Assembly (NCBI GenBank): GCA_937896895.1
Contig: CALBNV010000100.1
Coordinates: forward strand, 1 to 64,000
Length of the DNA stretch: 64,000 nt
Source: an uncultured Bacteroidales bacterium
GTDB taxonomy: Bacteria; Bacteroidota; Bacteroidia; Bacteroidales; F082
Direction: 5' to 3'
Shown: piece after piece, positions 27,301-35,626 of the stretch
Numbering within the stretch: the stretch's first letter is position 1
How the letters are laid out: each line of letters starts with the position of its first letter
Position numbers and translations under genes: made by a program
The notes under the pieces: generated by a model
The model's database searches: none
The model's input: the letters and a program-made list of their open reading frames with translations, nothing else
Told to the model about the DNA's origin: nothing

Positions 27301-28914
27301 CCGATGGATTATATCCCGACGTTTATCGCGCGTAAGCAAGGCAAGGAACCCATTGAGTATGACTTCCCGGAAATGGAGAAGTATCTGAAAGATACATACG
27401 GTGTCACGGTGTATCAGGAACAGGTGATGCTTCTTTCAAGGCAGTTGGCGAATTTCACCCGTGGTGAGTCTGATACCTTGCGTAAAGCAATGGGTAAGAA
27501 GCAGATAGCCAAGATGATGGAGCTTAAGGATAAGTTCATGAAACAAGGTCAGGAGCTTGGACATGATGCCAAGATTTTGGAGAAGATTTGGGCCGACTGG
27601 GAGAAATTCGCCTCGTATGCGTTTAACAAGTCTCACGCCACATGCTATTCTTGGGTCGCGTACCAGACCGCATACCTCAAAGCCCATTATCCGGCTGAAT
27701 TCATGGCAGCCGTCCTCAACAGCAGCATCACCGACTCAAAGGAAGTGGTGTTTATGATGGATGAATGCAAGAGAATGAAAATCAATGTCTTGCCGCCAAA
27801 TGTCAATAAGTCAGATTATAAATTCACTGTCGATACAAATGGAAATATCTATTACGGCTTTGGCGGAATAAAAGGCGTTGGAGAGGCCGCGAATGTCATC
27901 AGTGAAGAGCGTGAGTTGAACGGGCGTTATACGAGTTTCGCTGATTTCATGGCAAGAGTGGGGGCGAAGAACCTTAACCGCAAAGTGTTGGAATCGTTGG
28001 CCAAAGCTGGTGCCTTCAGCGATTTCACTGAGCTTCACAGGGCTGCGTATTTCTATGTCGCGCCAGGCGAGAAGGCGACGTTCATAGAGAAATCCATCCG
28101 CATGGTCAATGCGAGCAATGACCGGAAGAACAATGCGCAGATTGACCTATTCGGCGAACTGGAAGCTCAAGGTGAAAGCATGTTCCAACTTGATATTCCT
28201 GTCTGCGAACGTTGGTCGAACATAAAGATGCTTGACGAAGAGAAGGATGTCATCGGGTTCTATCTCAGCTCGCATCCGCTTGAAACATACAGACATACAC
28301 TCGATTTCTTCGTTGATGTCAACCTTGAGAAAATTCAGGAAACCATTCAAACCAAGAAAGGCGCAACGGTGCATTTTGCCGGAATAGTGACTTCAAGCGT
28401 CGAAATGACAGCCAAGTCGAACGGTAATAAATTCGGGAAATACACCATTGAAGACATGAGCGGAAGCTACGACTTCCCGCTGTTCTCAAAAGATTATATG
28501 AAGTTCAACTATCTGTTTGTGGTCGGCACACCGCTGTTTATCACCGGAATTGTCCAGGAACCTTATTACAACAGAAATGTGCCGGAGGAAGGTAAACGGC
28601 CTAATGAGTTGAAAATCATTGACGTTGACCTTCTTGAAAACGTTTTGCCGAAAACCAAACGTGAGGCGAAATTCACCTTCAAAGTGAACAATCTTAACAG
28701 TAAAAACGTTAAGGATATGATTGATGTCATCATGTCAAATAAAGGCGGACAGCAGTTTTCTGTTTTACTTGTTGATAATGAACACGAGATGACGTGTTCG
28801 CTTCATCCAGAGAAAAACAAGATTGATATTGAGGCCGTTTTCAATAAAATTGACGAACTCAAGAAAAAAAATAGCGATTACGCCGATTTGGTGTGCTATG
28901 ATTTGCTGAAATGA
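24310..28914 (+). CDS. dnaE: DNA polymerase III alpha subunit with N-terminal DEDD exonuclease
   Basis: Replicative polymerase, 1534 residues. Residues 1-190 are a DnaQ-type 3'-5' exonuclease with all three motifs: VFDTETTG, VGHNINFD and AHNAMADV. A Glu/Pro-rich linker (about 205-250) leads to the PHP domain, whose HLHVHSHFS at about 253 and LTDHGN are intact. The C-family palm follows, with GPGRGSAAGS and the catalytic PDIDVDFDD near 742, then fingers, tandem HhH (GIKGVGEAANV) and an OB-like region. Fusing the proofreading domain to DnaE puts both activities in one chain; E. coli uses a separate DnaQ. The layout differs from PolC, where the exonuclease is inserted in the PHP domain. Confidence 0.95.
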   Translation: MFLVFDTETTGLPLRKDAPLTDYDNWPRVVQLAWQVYDEIGHLVDSQNYIIRPDGFEIPINAKMVHGISTEHALKVGRPIGEVLDIFIESAQKSKYFVGHNINFDLSVLGCEFLRNRGENPLPNWKIIDTCTEKTAMFCKIPGGTHGGFRFPKLTNFYKLLFGNEFDSAHNAMADVSATARVFLELVRIGVLNKIDIPENDEFFSNFKSANPDTIQAADINVISNTEETPVIENVEQQPVTERVAAPEKINFTHLHVHSHFSILDGMSKVSDLVDKCKRCGMYAMALTDHGNMFGIKELADYSGKVNGKIKEKIKEKEAILNKEDATEEEKNDAAAEIEKLKGQYFKPIFGTEAYCAPVEIAKRDGRQDRGWHLILLAKNKTGYKNLCKLASIAYTDGFYYNPRIDHSLIEKYHEGLICSSACLGGEVPQKIMNGDVKGAEETILWFKSVFGEDYYLEIQRHKTDKPGGDRDVYERQVEVNKVILELAKKTNTKVIATNDAHFVEEEHGEAHDRLICLSTGKDVDDPTRMHYTKQEWLKSPEEMWEIFSDVPEALANTMEIADKVESYSLDSDPIMPAFDIPEDFGTVEQYRQKYTEEDLFNEFTRNEHGEVVISQAEAEKKIKKLGGYDKLYRIKLEADYLAKLAWEGAKMRYGENLTEEQHERIVFELHIMKTMGFPGYFLIVQDYIRGAREELGVSVGPGRGSAAGSVVAYCLKITDVDPLKYDLLFERFLNPDRISLPDIDVDFDDDGRGKVLDWITRKYGKEKVAHIITYGTMATKSAIQDVSRVQKIPLSTVAEIKSFIPDKNFPDNIKDENGKAPKVNLKNCYKYVPELKALVEGEDENISSMLTYAQELEDTNRQIGIHACGVIIGADDLTKFAPVCTIKDKDTNEDVLVTQYDGHVVESVGLIKMDFLGLKTLTQIKDALANIKKTHGIDLDIDNIPIDDPETYKLYSSGNTIGTFQFESPGMQKYLRELQPTVFEDLIAMNALYRPGPMDYIPTFIARKQGKEPIEYDFPEMEKYLKDTYGVTVYQEQVMLLSRQLANFTRGESDTLRKAMGKKQIAKMMELKDKFMKQGQELGHDAKILEKIWADWEKFASYAFNKSHATCYSWVAYQTAYLKAHYPAEFMAAVLNSSITDSKEVVFMMDECKRMKINVLPPNVNKSDYKFTVDTNGNIYYGFGGIKGVGEAANVISEERELNGRYTSFADFMARVGAKNLNRKVLESLAKAGAFSDFTELHRAAYFYVAPGEKATFIEKSIRMVNASNDRKNNAQIDLFGELEAQGESMFQLDIPVCERWSNIKMLDEEKDVIGFYLSSHPLETYRHTLDFFVDVNLEKIQETIQTKKGATVHFAGIVTSSVEMTAKSNGNKFGKYTIEDMSGSYDFPLFSKDYMKFNYLFVVGTPLFITGIVQEPYYNRNVPEEGKRPNELKIIDVDLLENVLPKTKREAKFTFKVNNLNSKNVKDMIDVIMSNKGGQQFSVLLVDNEHEMTCSLHPEKNKIDIEAVFNKIDELKKKNSDYADLVCYDLLK

Positions 28915-28915
28915 T

Positions 28916-28923
28916 TATTTTTG
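28916..28923 (+). promoter_or_regulatory. -7 promoter element (TATTTTTG) for thioredoxin
   Basis: TATTTTTG begins 2 bp after the dnaE stop codon and 44 bp before the thioredoxin ATG. No -33 TTG at standard spacing. Confidence 0.5.
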
Positions 28924-28959
28924 CAACTTGAAAATACAAACTTTAAATAATAAATAGTT

Positions 28960-29277
28960 ATGGCTAAACAGATTTCAGAAGAAACATTTGAGCAGGATGT
29001 TCTCAAGGCAGAACTCCCTGTTATGGTTGATTTCGGCGCAACATGGTGCGGACCTTGCAAAATGATTGCCCCTTATATGGAACAATTGAGTGAAGAATAT
29101 GCTGGCAAGGCATTGGTTTTCAAGGCTGATGTCGATGACTGCCCTGGCCTTGCAGGAAAATTCGGAATTAGAAACGTCCCGACAGTCCTTTACTTCAAGG
29201 GCGGTCAGGTGGTTGACAAAAATGTCGGCGGCGCTGCAAAGTCGGTGTTTGAAGACAAACTGAAAAAGATTATCTAA
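28960..29277 (+). CDS. trxA: Thioredoxin
   Basis: 105-residue cytoplasmic thioredoxin with active site WCGPC (C30 and C33), the buried Asp region VMVDFGATW and the cis-Pro loop RNVPTVLYF. Thiol-disulfide reductase working with thioredoxin reductase. Followed by a terminator. Confidence 0.95.
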   Translation: MAKQISEETFEQDVLKAELPVMVDFGATWCGPCKMIAPYMEQLSEEYAGKALVFKADVDDCPGLAGKFGIRNVPTVLYFKGGQVVDKNVGGAAKSVFEDKLKKII

Positions 29278-29299
29278 TTTTTAATTGATAAAAGTTGAG

Positions 29300-29338
29300 G
29301 GTTAAAGAGCTGATGTTCTTTAACCTTTATCTTTTTAT
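29300..29338 (+). terminator. Rho-independent terminator after trxA
   Basis: Stem GGTTAAAGA / TCTTTAACC (29300-29308 with 29317-29325) followed by T-rich sequence to 29338. Confidence 0.75.
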
Positions 29339-29353
29339 TAAACACGATTTGTT

Positions 29354-30283
29354 TTGCCAATTCAAAGGAATAACATAGTTGATTTGGGAAACCTCGAGTT
29401 TCTCGCCAAGCAGATTGTCGAAGGCTTCATCACTGGCCTGCACAAGAGTCCTTTTCATGGCTTTTCTGTCGAATTTGCCGAACATCGTCTTTACAATTCC
29501 GGCGAACCAATAAGGAATATCGATTGGAAACTTTATGGAAGAACCGAGAAACTGTTTGTCAAACGCTACGAAGAGGAGACCAACCTCCGCTGCCAGCTTG
29601 TGATTGACACAAGTTCGAGCATGTTCTTTCCTGTAAGACAAAACCTTGATTATCAGCATCCTAATAAACTGTGGTTTTCCGTTTACAGCTCAGCCGCTCT
29701 TATTGAATTGATGCGCAGGCAACGTGATGCCGTGGGTCTTGATTTGTTCGACAATAAAATTGATTTTCACATCGATGCAAAACTTTCTCCCGTGCATATT
29801 AACTTGATATACAGTGAGTTGGAGAAACTTCTTCTGTCATATAACAAAACGGAAAAGAAATCCACCGACGCAATATCATGTCTCCACAAAATCGCCGAGA
29901 TGACGCATCAACGCTCGTTGGTGATTATTTTCAGCGATATGATACAAAATCTTGACTCTTATAATGAGCTGTTCGCCGCGCTTGAGCATCTTCGCTACAA
30001 CAAGCATGAAGTCGTGCTTTTCCATGTCCATGACGGACTTCTCGAACACAAACTTGAATACGAAAACCGCCCGTATCGTTTCGTTGACCTTGAATCAGGT
30101 GATGTCGTGAAACTTAACCCATTGGATGTCAAGGAAAAATATGAGGCTATCATGAGACAGCGGAAAGACGACCTGCTGCGTCACTGCTATCAATATCAGG
30201 TTGATTACATCGAAGCCGACATCAATAAATTGTACGACCAAGTGCTTACGTCGTATCTGATTAAACGCGAGAAACTTCGTTAA
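29354..30283 (+). CDS. DUF58-domain protein (vWA-like), TTG start
   Basis: 309 residues. The DUF58 signature RLYNSGEPIRNIDWKLYGRTEKLFVKR spans about residues 45-75, followed by a vWA-like fold with VIDTSSSMFF (MIDAS-type DxSxS). Members are usually encoded next to a MoxR AAA ATPase and Ca-activated vWA proteins, but none is present here, so it is an orphan. The frame opens only at 29342 and contains no ATG before the conserved region, so the start is TTG 29354 unless another non-ATG codon is used. It overlaps the convergent HhH-protein gene by 4 bp. Cytoplasmic; role unknown. Confidence 0.8.
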   Translation: MPIQRNNIVDLGNLEFLAKQIVEGFITGLHKSPFHGFSVEFAEHRLYNSGEPIRNIDWKLYGRTEKLFVKRYEEETNLRCQLVIDTSSSMFFPVRQNLDYQHPNKLWFSVYSSAALIELMRRQRDAVGLDLFDNKIDFHIDAKLSPVHINLIYSELEKLLLSYNKTEKKSTDAISCLHKIAEMTHQRSLVIIFSDMIQNLDSYNELFAALEHLRYNKHEVVLFHVHDGLLEHKLEYENRPYRFVDLESGDVVKLNPLDVKEKYEAIMRQRKDDLLRHCYQYQVDYIEADINKLYDQVLTSYLIKREKLR

Positions 30284-32391
30284 AGTTTCAGAATCACCTG
30301 CAATTTGCCGTCGGTCTTCACATTCCCTTCTATTTTTTCCAACCCGCTGCTTATTTCGTCAATGTCGCTATAAATAGTGCATCCGATTTTAGCGTTTAAT
30401 GAGGCGATTTTTGAGAACTTATATTTTGCAACCAAGTACATTCTCATTCCTTTATGATACATTGAACCGATTGAGAATGAATAGAGTACATCGTTCTCGT
30501 AGGCGTAAACCGCTCCCGCTGGGCTGTCGAACAAGGCATATCTGAAAGATAAATTGATTGGCTTTTCCGGTGGATTGAAAATTATATCTTGATAAATCAA
30601 GTATGAATTTTTTGTTTGTTCCAAATCTGTTTTGATAATGTGATATTCAGCTCTGTTTTTCAATGTGACAGATTCGCCGATGGGGTAGGTGATGTGGAAT
30701 CTAAACATTGTTTTTCTCTCATGAACCAACTTGCGCATATACGTCATTTCGCTGCTGCCGTTCACTTCTTTGTCTTTGTGCTTTAACTCAATGAAAAACA
30801 ATGCTTTGCTGTTTATCTGATGGTTGATTAGCAAGTCGTACGACCGACTTCTGCTCGGAGAATAGGATGTTGTTTTGATCCAATCCGACTGCGGGAAATC
30901 TGCGGTGGCGACTATTTTCCATTTTGGCGCAAATGAGAAAGATGTTGAAAGATAAACACCTTTCTCATTGCGTGTGCCGCTCCCGGCCGCAAAAGAATTA
31001 CTGTAAAAATTCTGATATTTCTTGTCATAATTGCGATATAAAATTGTAAAATCCACATAACCGACCGGTTGTATCGTGGTTGCAATTAGAAACGCCGGCG
31101 CTTTGTTATCGCTTATGGCCGCTTCTCCGTAAAATGATATTTTTTTCAAGATATAATAGAAGTCAATTCCTTGATTTACAAGTGACTTGCCTTTAAAATA
31201 GAATGTGTTGTACAGTCTCGGCTCGGGGCTTAATTCACAACTCAGATTTGTTTTGTGTATGGTGTAGCCGATTTGAAAATGACTTGTTCTGAAACTGATG
31301 TTTCCGCCGAACAGCTCTTTCGTAATGACATGTCTGTCAATGAGTTCACCATACGTTCTGTGCAGGCCAGTCTGTTGCAGTGTGGTAATTTGCGTTGGGT
31401 TGCCAAGACTGTCAACGGCACTTACGTTTGCATCGGCTTTTGTGTTTGAATAAAACGCTGTCACGTCAAAGCTGTATATTCTGAATGTTGCGGCTGCGCC
31501 CCTCAGGTAATTCACCTCGTTTGCCGATTTTGAAGCTCTGATGTTTTTGGCTTTGCGTAACAGTGAACCGCCGCTGCTTGTAAATGACAAGCCTGAACCC
31601 ATTGTAACTCCTTGCCCGAATCCGACTTGATAGTCACCGAGAGCTAATGTCTTGATTTTTAGGTTGTTGCTTAAGTTTATGTCTCTAACCAAGAAATGTA
31701 ACGACCAGAAATCAATTGTTGAATACAAATGTCCGTCAAGCATTTTTCTGATTGAATCGTTGATTTTTGGAGTGAAAAGATATTCGCCCGCGTCTTTTTC
31801 AAGTGCAAAACCCGCTTCTATTTTGTCGCGATGTGAAAAGTTATACCTGAGGAACAGTCTCTGTGGACTTCCCAAATATTTTTTGTTTGGCTTTTCATAC
31901 AGAATGGAATCGCTAATATTTTGATAACCAGCCTTTTTGTTAAAATTACGGTCTGTCTCAAAAACAATCTGATGCTTTGCGAATTTTATTATGTCTTTGA
32001 CTTTGAACTTGTTTGTACTCGAAGGCTTTCCAAAACAAATGAGCGGTTTCAGAACAGTTAGCGTCAGATCGTCGATTCCGTCTATCAACTTTAGTTCGTC
32101 AAAAATGCGAATATCTCCAAAGTTTTTTCTGTAGTTGTTGATACTTTCTATAATGTAAGTGCTAATCAAATGAAACTCAATCAATTGTGATAATTCTTCG
32201 TTATCGTTTACATTGATTTTGTTGTCTATCATATCCCAATAAGCATCGACTATCTCGCTGTAGTCTATTTCTTCTTCACTGTTCTCGACCATGCTTTCTA
32301 TCTGATTGATAATCAAGCTTTCCGTAATATCATTCTGACATGATGCAACAAACGGAAGGAATAAAAATAAAGTTAAAAATATCTTTTTCAT
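30280..32391 (-). CDS. Helix-hairpin-helix plus beta-barrel outer-membrane protein
   Basis: 703 residues with a signal peptide (LFLFLPFVASCQND, possibly a lipobox). Residues about 60-120 form an HhH pair of the ComEA/GspK type (IDGIDDLTLTVLKPL). From about residue 165 on there are many amphipathic strands (RLFLRYNFSHRDKIEAGFA, ATFRIYSFDVTAFYSN, FHITYPIGESVTLKNRAEY), enough for a large barrel ending in a typical C-terminal strand (GKLQVILKL). Its start overlaps the stop of the PorV-like gene by 4 bp, so the two are co-translated and likely form one envelope complex. HhH domains in exported proteins often bind DNA, so DNA uptake is one possibility; nothing here proves it. Confidence 0.7.
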   Translation of the reverse strand: MKKIFLTLFLFLPFVASCQNDITESLIINQIESMVENSEEEIDYSEIVDAYWDMIDNKINVNDNEELSQLIEFHLISTYIIESINNYRKNFGDIRIFDELKLIDGIDDLTLTVLKPLICFGKPSSTNKFKVKDIIKFAKHQIVFETDRNFNKKAGYQNISDSILYEKPNKKYLGSPQRLFLRYNFSHRDKIEAGFALEKDAGEYLFTPKINDSIRKMLDGHLYSTIDFWSLHFLVRDINLSNNLKIKTLALGDYQVGFGQGVTMGSGLSFTSSGGSLLRKAKNIRASKSANEVNYLRGAAATFRIYSFDVTAFYSNTKADANVSAVDSLGNPTQITTLQQTGLHRTYGELIDRHVITKELFGGNISFRTSHFQIGYTIHKTNLSCELSPEPRLYNTFYFKGKSLVNQGIDFYYILKKISFYGEAAISDNKAPAFLIATTIQPVGYVDFTILYRNYDKKYQNFYSNSFAAGSGTRNEKGVYLSTSFSFAPKWKIVATADFPQSDWIKTTSYSPSRSRSYDLLINHQINSKALFFIELKHKDKEVNGSSEMTYMRKLVHERKTMFRFHITYPIGESVTLKNRAEYHIIKTDLEQTKNSYLIYQDIIFNPPEKPINLSFRYALFDSPAGAVYAYENDVLYSFSIGSMYHKGMRMYLVAKYKFSKIASLNAKIGCTIYSDIDEISSGLEKIEGNVKTDGKLQVILKL

Positions 32392-33203
32392 AATCTGAAA
32401 ATCATGCTGCTTTGAAATGAAACACCAGTATATTGGTTCATTTTCGCACTGACATCAATGATGAACCATTTGATTGAATATCCGACGCCAAAACACGCAG
32501 TGGCAGGATTTGTACAGACTCCGACTCTTAGGGAAAAACCTTTTAACACATTGTATTCCAATCCGATACGATAATCCATGTTTTTGTCTGAATTGTATTC
32601 CAATTCTGTCGTTCCCAAAAAATCATTGGTGATTTTGTAAGACAAACCAAACCTTAATACGATAGGAATTTTCTCTTTGATTGTAGTTTTGATTTTAACA
32701 TTTAACGGATTAAAGATATATGCGCCGATACAGAGTTTGTCGGTTATGTCAGATTGAACACCCAATTCGAATGTTGCAGTTCGTCGCTTTCCATACGCGT
32801 TTGAAAAGTTAAAATAAAGATAATCAATCTGCAAGCCGATTTTCAGATGTGGACCGAAACTGCGTGCGTAGGAGATTCCAATTTTGTTTTCACTGAAATC
32901 TGAAAATCCGAAACGGCTGAATGTCAAACCAAGAGCACCTATATTATTAATAGGTGTTGCAAAAGCGGCATTGACAAATGATAATTCTTTCATGGAGAAA
33001 CGGTTTTCGTAAGATATGCCGATTGCCATGCCGTTCCAATCTGCCATTCCAGCAGGATTGTTGAGAATACTCCAAAAATCGTGGAGTGCTACCGAACAGT
33101 TCCCTAATGATGAACTGCGACTGCCCGTCGGGCTGACCAGCCCCCATGCCATGCAATGGGAACACAATAGGCACAAGCCTACCGCAAAAAGATTTCTTTT
33201 CAT
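32388..33203 (-). CDS. PorV/PorQ-like outer-membrane beta-barrel protein
   Basis: 271 residues with signal peptide (FAVGLCLLCSHCMAWG). The N-terminal GSRSSSLGNCSVALHDFWSILNNPAGM matches the start of the FadL-like PorV/PorQ group (small residue-rich plug, then NPAGL-like turn). The rest is regular beta strands with conserved GISYARSFGPHLKIGLQIDY. It is shorter than PorV of the type IX secretion system, and no other T9SS gene is in view, so a T9SS role is not claimed. First gene of a two-gene operon. Confidence 0.68.
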   Translation of the reverse strand: MKRNLFAVGLCLLCSHCMAWGLVSPTGSRSSSLGNCSVALHDFWSILNNPAGMADWNGMAIGISYENRFSMKELSFVNAAFATPINNIGALGLTFSRFGFSDFSENKIGISYARSFGPHLKIGLQIDYLYFNFSNAYGKRRTATFELGVQSDITDKLCIGAYIFNPLNVKIKTTIKEKIPIVLRFGLSYKITNDFLGTTELEYNSDKNMDYRIGLEYNVLKGFSLRVGVCTNPATACFGVGYSIKWFIIDVSAKMNQYTGVSFQSSMIFRL

Positions 33204-33251
33204 GGTTTTTAGTTGTTATGTAAAAAATCTATATCATTTTCAAAAGTGCTG

Positions 33252-33281
33252 CAAAAATACACTTTTTTTCAGAAACGTCAA
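33252..33281 (-). promoter_or_regulatory. Promoter of the PorV-like/HhH operon (TTG-N19-TATTTTTG)
   Basis: On the minus strand TTG (33281-33279), 19 bp, then TATTTTTG (33259-33252). Full consensus layout, about 49 bp upstream of the start. It lies back to back with the plus-strand -7 box at 33292. Confidence 0.78.
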
Positions 33282-33291
33282 GTATTTTTAG

Positions 33292-33299
33292 TAACTTTG
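33292..33299 (+). promoter_or_regulatory. -7 promoter element (TAACTTTG) for the DUF456 gene
   Basis: TAACTTTG ends 17 bp before the chosen ATG at 33317, so the leader would be about 10-14 nt. The upstream -33 region overlaps the divergent promoter. Confidence 0.55.
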
Positions 33300-33316
33300 T
33301 GCAAAATTTTTTTTTT

Positions 33317-33838
33317 ATGGATATTTTATTGATAGTCGTAGCTTTCATTGTGCTGATTGTTGGATTGGTTGGTGACATTCTGCCAGGCATTCCAGGCACA
33401 CCGGTAACTTATTTGGCTTTATTGATTGTACATTGGACAGACAAAATCAGCTATTCAGCTCAGTTTCTTGTAATCACCGGACTTATTGCCGCCGCGATAA
33501 CAGTCCTTGATTATATCGTGCCGGTCTGGGGGACTAAGAAATTCGGTGGGACAAAAGCGGGTGCGCGTGGAAGTACTATTGGGTTGATTGTCAGTGTGAT
33601 AGTTCTTCCGATGCTTGGAATCGTCATCGGGCCTTTCGGAATCATCGGGCTTCTCGGCGGACCGTTTTTAGGTGCTTATATCGCTGAAAAAAGAGCGGGA
33701 AACGATGATACGCTTGCGTGGCGCTCGGCGTTCGGCTCGTTCCTCGGTTTTCTGACCGGAACATTGATGAAGATTGTTTATACTCTCGTCATCGGATTTT
33801 TCATGGTGAAAGAAATTGTAATGTTAGCATTTAATTAA
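33317..33838 (+). CDS. DUF456-family membrane protein
   Basis: 173 residues, four to five hydrophobic segments rich in Gly and Pro (VGLVGDILPGIPGTPVTYLALLI is split over the first two; GPFGIIGLLGGPFLGAYIAE later). This glycine-zipper pattern is typical of DUF456, whose function is unknown. Start at ATG 33317 (MDILLIVVAF), not at the TTG of 33299, which lies in the promoter. Transketolase pair 2 starts 9 bp downstream, so it may be in that operon. Confidence 0.85.
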   Translation: MDILLIVVAFIVLIVGLVGDILPGIPGTPVTYLALLIVHWTDKISYSAQFLVITGLIAAAITVLDYIVPVWGTKKFGGTKAGARGSTIGLIVSVIVLPMLGIVIGPFGIIGLLGGPFLGAYIAEKRAGNDDTLAWRSAFGSFLGFLTGTLMKIVYTLVIGFFMVKEIVMLAFN

Positions 33839-33847
33839 AATGACAAT

Positions 33848-34648
33848 ATGAATTTGGAAGAAAAAGCGAAACATATCAGGAATTTGATAATCAACGCATT
33901 GGCGGAAGCCGGCTCCGGGCATACCGGCGGCTCCTTGGATTTGGTCGATATTTTCACGGTGTTGTATTTCAACCATTTACGCTATGATGCTAAAAACCCG
34001 AGGTGGGAAGACCGCGACAGAGTGGTGCTTTCAATCGGGCATACCGCGCCGGTGCTTTACGCGACATTGGCTGCTGCCGGTTTCTTTCTCGAAAAGGAGT
34101 TGATGACGCTCCGTAAATTCGGAAGTCGTCTTCAGGGACATCCGAGTCTTGACTCACAACTGCCTGGTGTTGAGACATCGGCGGGTTCGCTCGGTCAAGG
34201 GCTTTCGATTTCCAATGGCATGGCTTTTGCGGCGAAATTTGAGAAGAAAGACTATCGTGTATATTGCGTGATGGGCGACGGTGAGATTCAGGAAGGCAGC
34301 GTCTATGAAGCGGCAATGGCGGCGGCACATCACAGGCTTGACAACGTTTGTGCAATCCTTGACAGAAACCGACTTCAGATTGACGGAAACACCGAAGACG
34401 TGATGGCGCTCGAACCGCTTGCCGACAAATGGCACGCTTTTGGATGGAATGTCATTGAGATTGACGGACATAATCATTCTGAGATAAAAGCGGCTTTGCT
34501 CAAGGCTGAACAATGCAAAGGGAAACCGACAATAATCATCGCTCATACGGTCATGGGAAAGGGCGTTCCTGAAATTGAGAATGACAACAAATGGCACGGG
34601 AAAGTGCCGACGAAAGAACAGGCTGTTGAATGGATAAATAGACAATAA
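33848..34648 (+). CDS. Transketolase, N-terminal subunit, copy 2
   Basis: 266-residue TPP-binding half of a second split transketolase, with SGHTGGSLDLVDI, IGHTAPVLYATLAA and GDGEIQEGSVYEAAMAAAHHRLDN. It is clearly diverged from copy 1 at 18824; the sequences match only in blocks. It may serve another ketose substrate or condition. The stop and the start of the next gene share a base (TAATG). Confidence 0.93.
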   Translation: MNLEEKAKHIRNLIINALAEAGSGHTGGSLDLVDIFTVLYFNHLRYDAKNPRWEDRDRVVLSIGHTAPVLYATLAAAGFFLEKELMTLRKFGSRLQGHPSLDSQLPGVETSAGSLGQGLSISNGMAFAAKFEKKDYRVYCVMGDGEIQEGSVYEAAMAAAHHRLDNVCAILDRNRLQIDGNTEDVMALEPLADKWHAFGWNVIEIDGHNHSEIKAALLKAEQCKGKPTIIIAHTVMGKGVPEIENDNKWHGKVPTKEQAVEWINRQ

Positions 34649-35601
34649 TGACTTATATTAATAAAGGTGACAGACCGACCAAAACGGGTTTTGGCGAGGG
34701 TGTCCGCGATGCGGCGAGGAAAAACGGAAACGTTGTCGGCATCGGCGCTGACATCACGGCATCGGTTGGAATGAATATTTTCTCTGAAGCGTTCCCGGAA
34801 CGTTTCATTTCGTTGGGGATAGCCGAACAGAACTGCGTCGCGACGGCCGCAGGCTTGGCGCTTTCAGGCAAGATTCCTGTCTTCAGCACCTACGGAGTCT
34901 TTGCGGCGCATCGTGCCAATGACCAGATCCGTATTTCGTTGTGTTATAATAATTTACATGCGATAATAGGTGGCGCACACACTGGCGTTTCCGTCGGCCC
35001 CGACGGCGCCACACATCAGGCGTTGGAAGACATCGCAACGATGCGCGTGCTCCCGAGAATGACCGTGATCTCGCCTTGTGACGCGACACAGGCTCGTGTC
35101 GCGACGGAAAAGGCGATCCTTGAACTCGACGGCCCCGTATATATCCGCTTCGGTCGTGAACTTGTAGCTGACTTTACGTATGAAAATCAAGACTTTACAA
35201 TCGGGAAAGGTCAGGTGATGAGAGATGGCGATGACGCTTGTATCATCGCGACAGGCCATGAAGTGTGGGAGTCGTTGAAAGCCGCTGAGAGACTTGAGGA
35301 GAACGGACTGCGTGCCACGGTCATCAACATTCATACGATAAAGCCGCTTGACGAGGTGCTTCTGCTTGATGTTGCGCGGCGTTTCAAAACGATTTACACC
35401 GTTGAAGAACATCAGGTTACAGGCGGACTTGGCAGTGCGGTGGCGGAGTTTCTCTCTGAAAAAATGCCGACAAAAATAGTCAGAATTGGCGTTAATGACC
35501 GTTTCGGCGAGTCGGGGAAGGCCGGCGAACTGATGCATCATTTCGGTCTCGACGCTGAATCTATATATGATAAGGTGTATTCTGATATTATTGAAAAATA
35601 A
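34648..35601 (+). CDS. Transketolase, C-terminal subunit, copy 2
   Basis: 317 residues; KTGFGEGVRDAARKNGNVVGIGADI, LGIAEQNCVATAAGLALSG with the catalytic Glu, and HTGVSVGPDGATHQALED match the family. Partner of the preceding subunit by overlap. The closest visible neighbour downstream is a dipeptidase, which gives no clue to the substrate. Confidence 0.93.
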   Translation: MTYINKGDRPTKTGFGEGVRDAARKNGNVVGIGADITASVGMNIFSEAFPERFISLGIAEQNCVATAAGLALSGKIPVFSTYGVFAAHRANDQIRISLCYNNLHAIIGGAHTGVSVGPDGATHQALEDIATMRVLPRMTVISPCDATQARVATEKAILELDGPVYIRFGRELVADFTYENQDFTIGKGQVMRDGDDACIIATGHEVWESLKAAERLEENGLRATVINIHTIKPLDEVLLLDVARRFKTIYTVEEHQVTGGLGSAVAEFLSEKMPTKIVRIGVNDRFGESGKAGELMHHFGLDAESIYDKVYSDIIEK

Positions 35602-35626
35602 TCTTTTAATGCATAAATAATTGAAT

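Noticed and set aside
29354..30283. MoxR-DUF58-vWA operon
   Set aside because: Only the DUF58 gene is present; neighbours are thioredoxin and an outer-membrane protein.
32388..33203. Type IX secretion gene porV
   Set aside because: Too short for PorV and no other secretion gene nearby; only family-level similarity is claimed.
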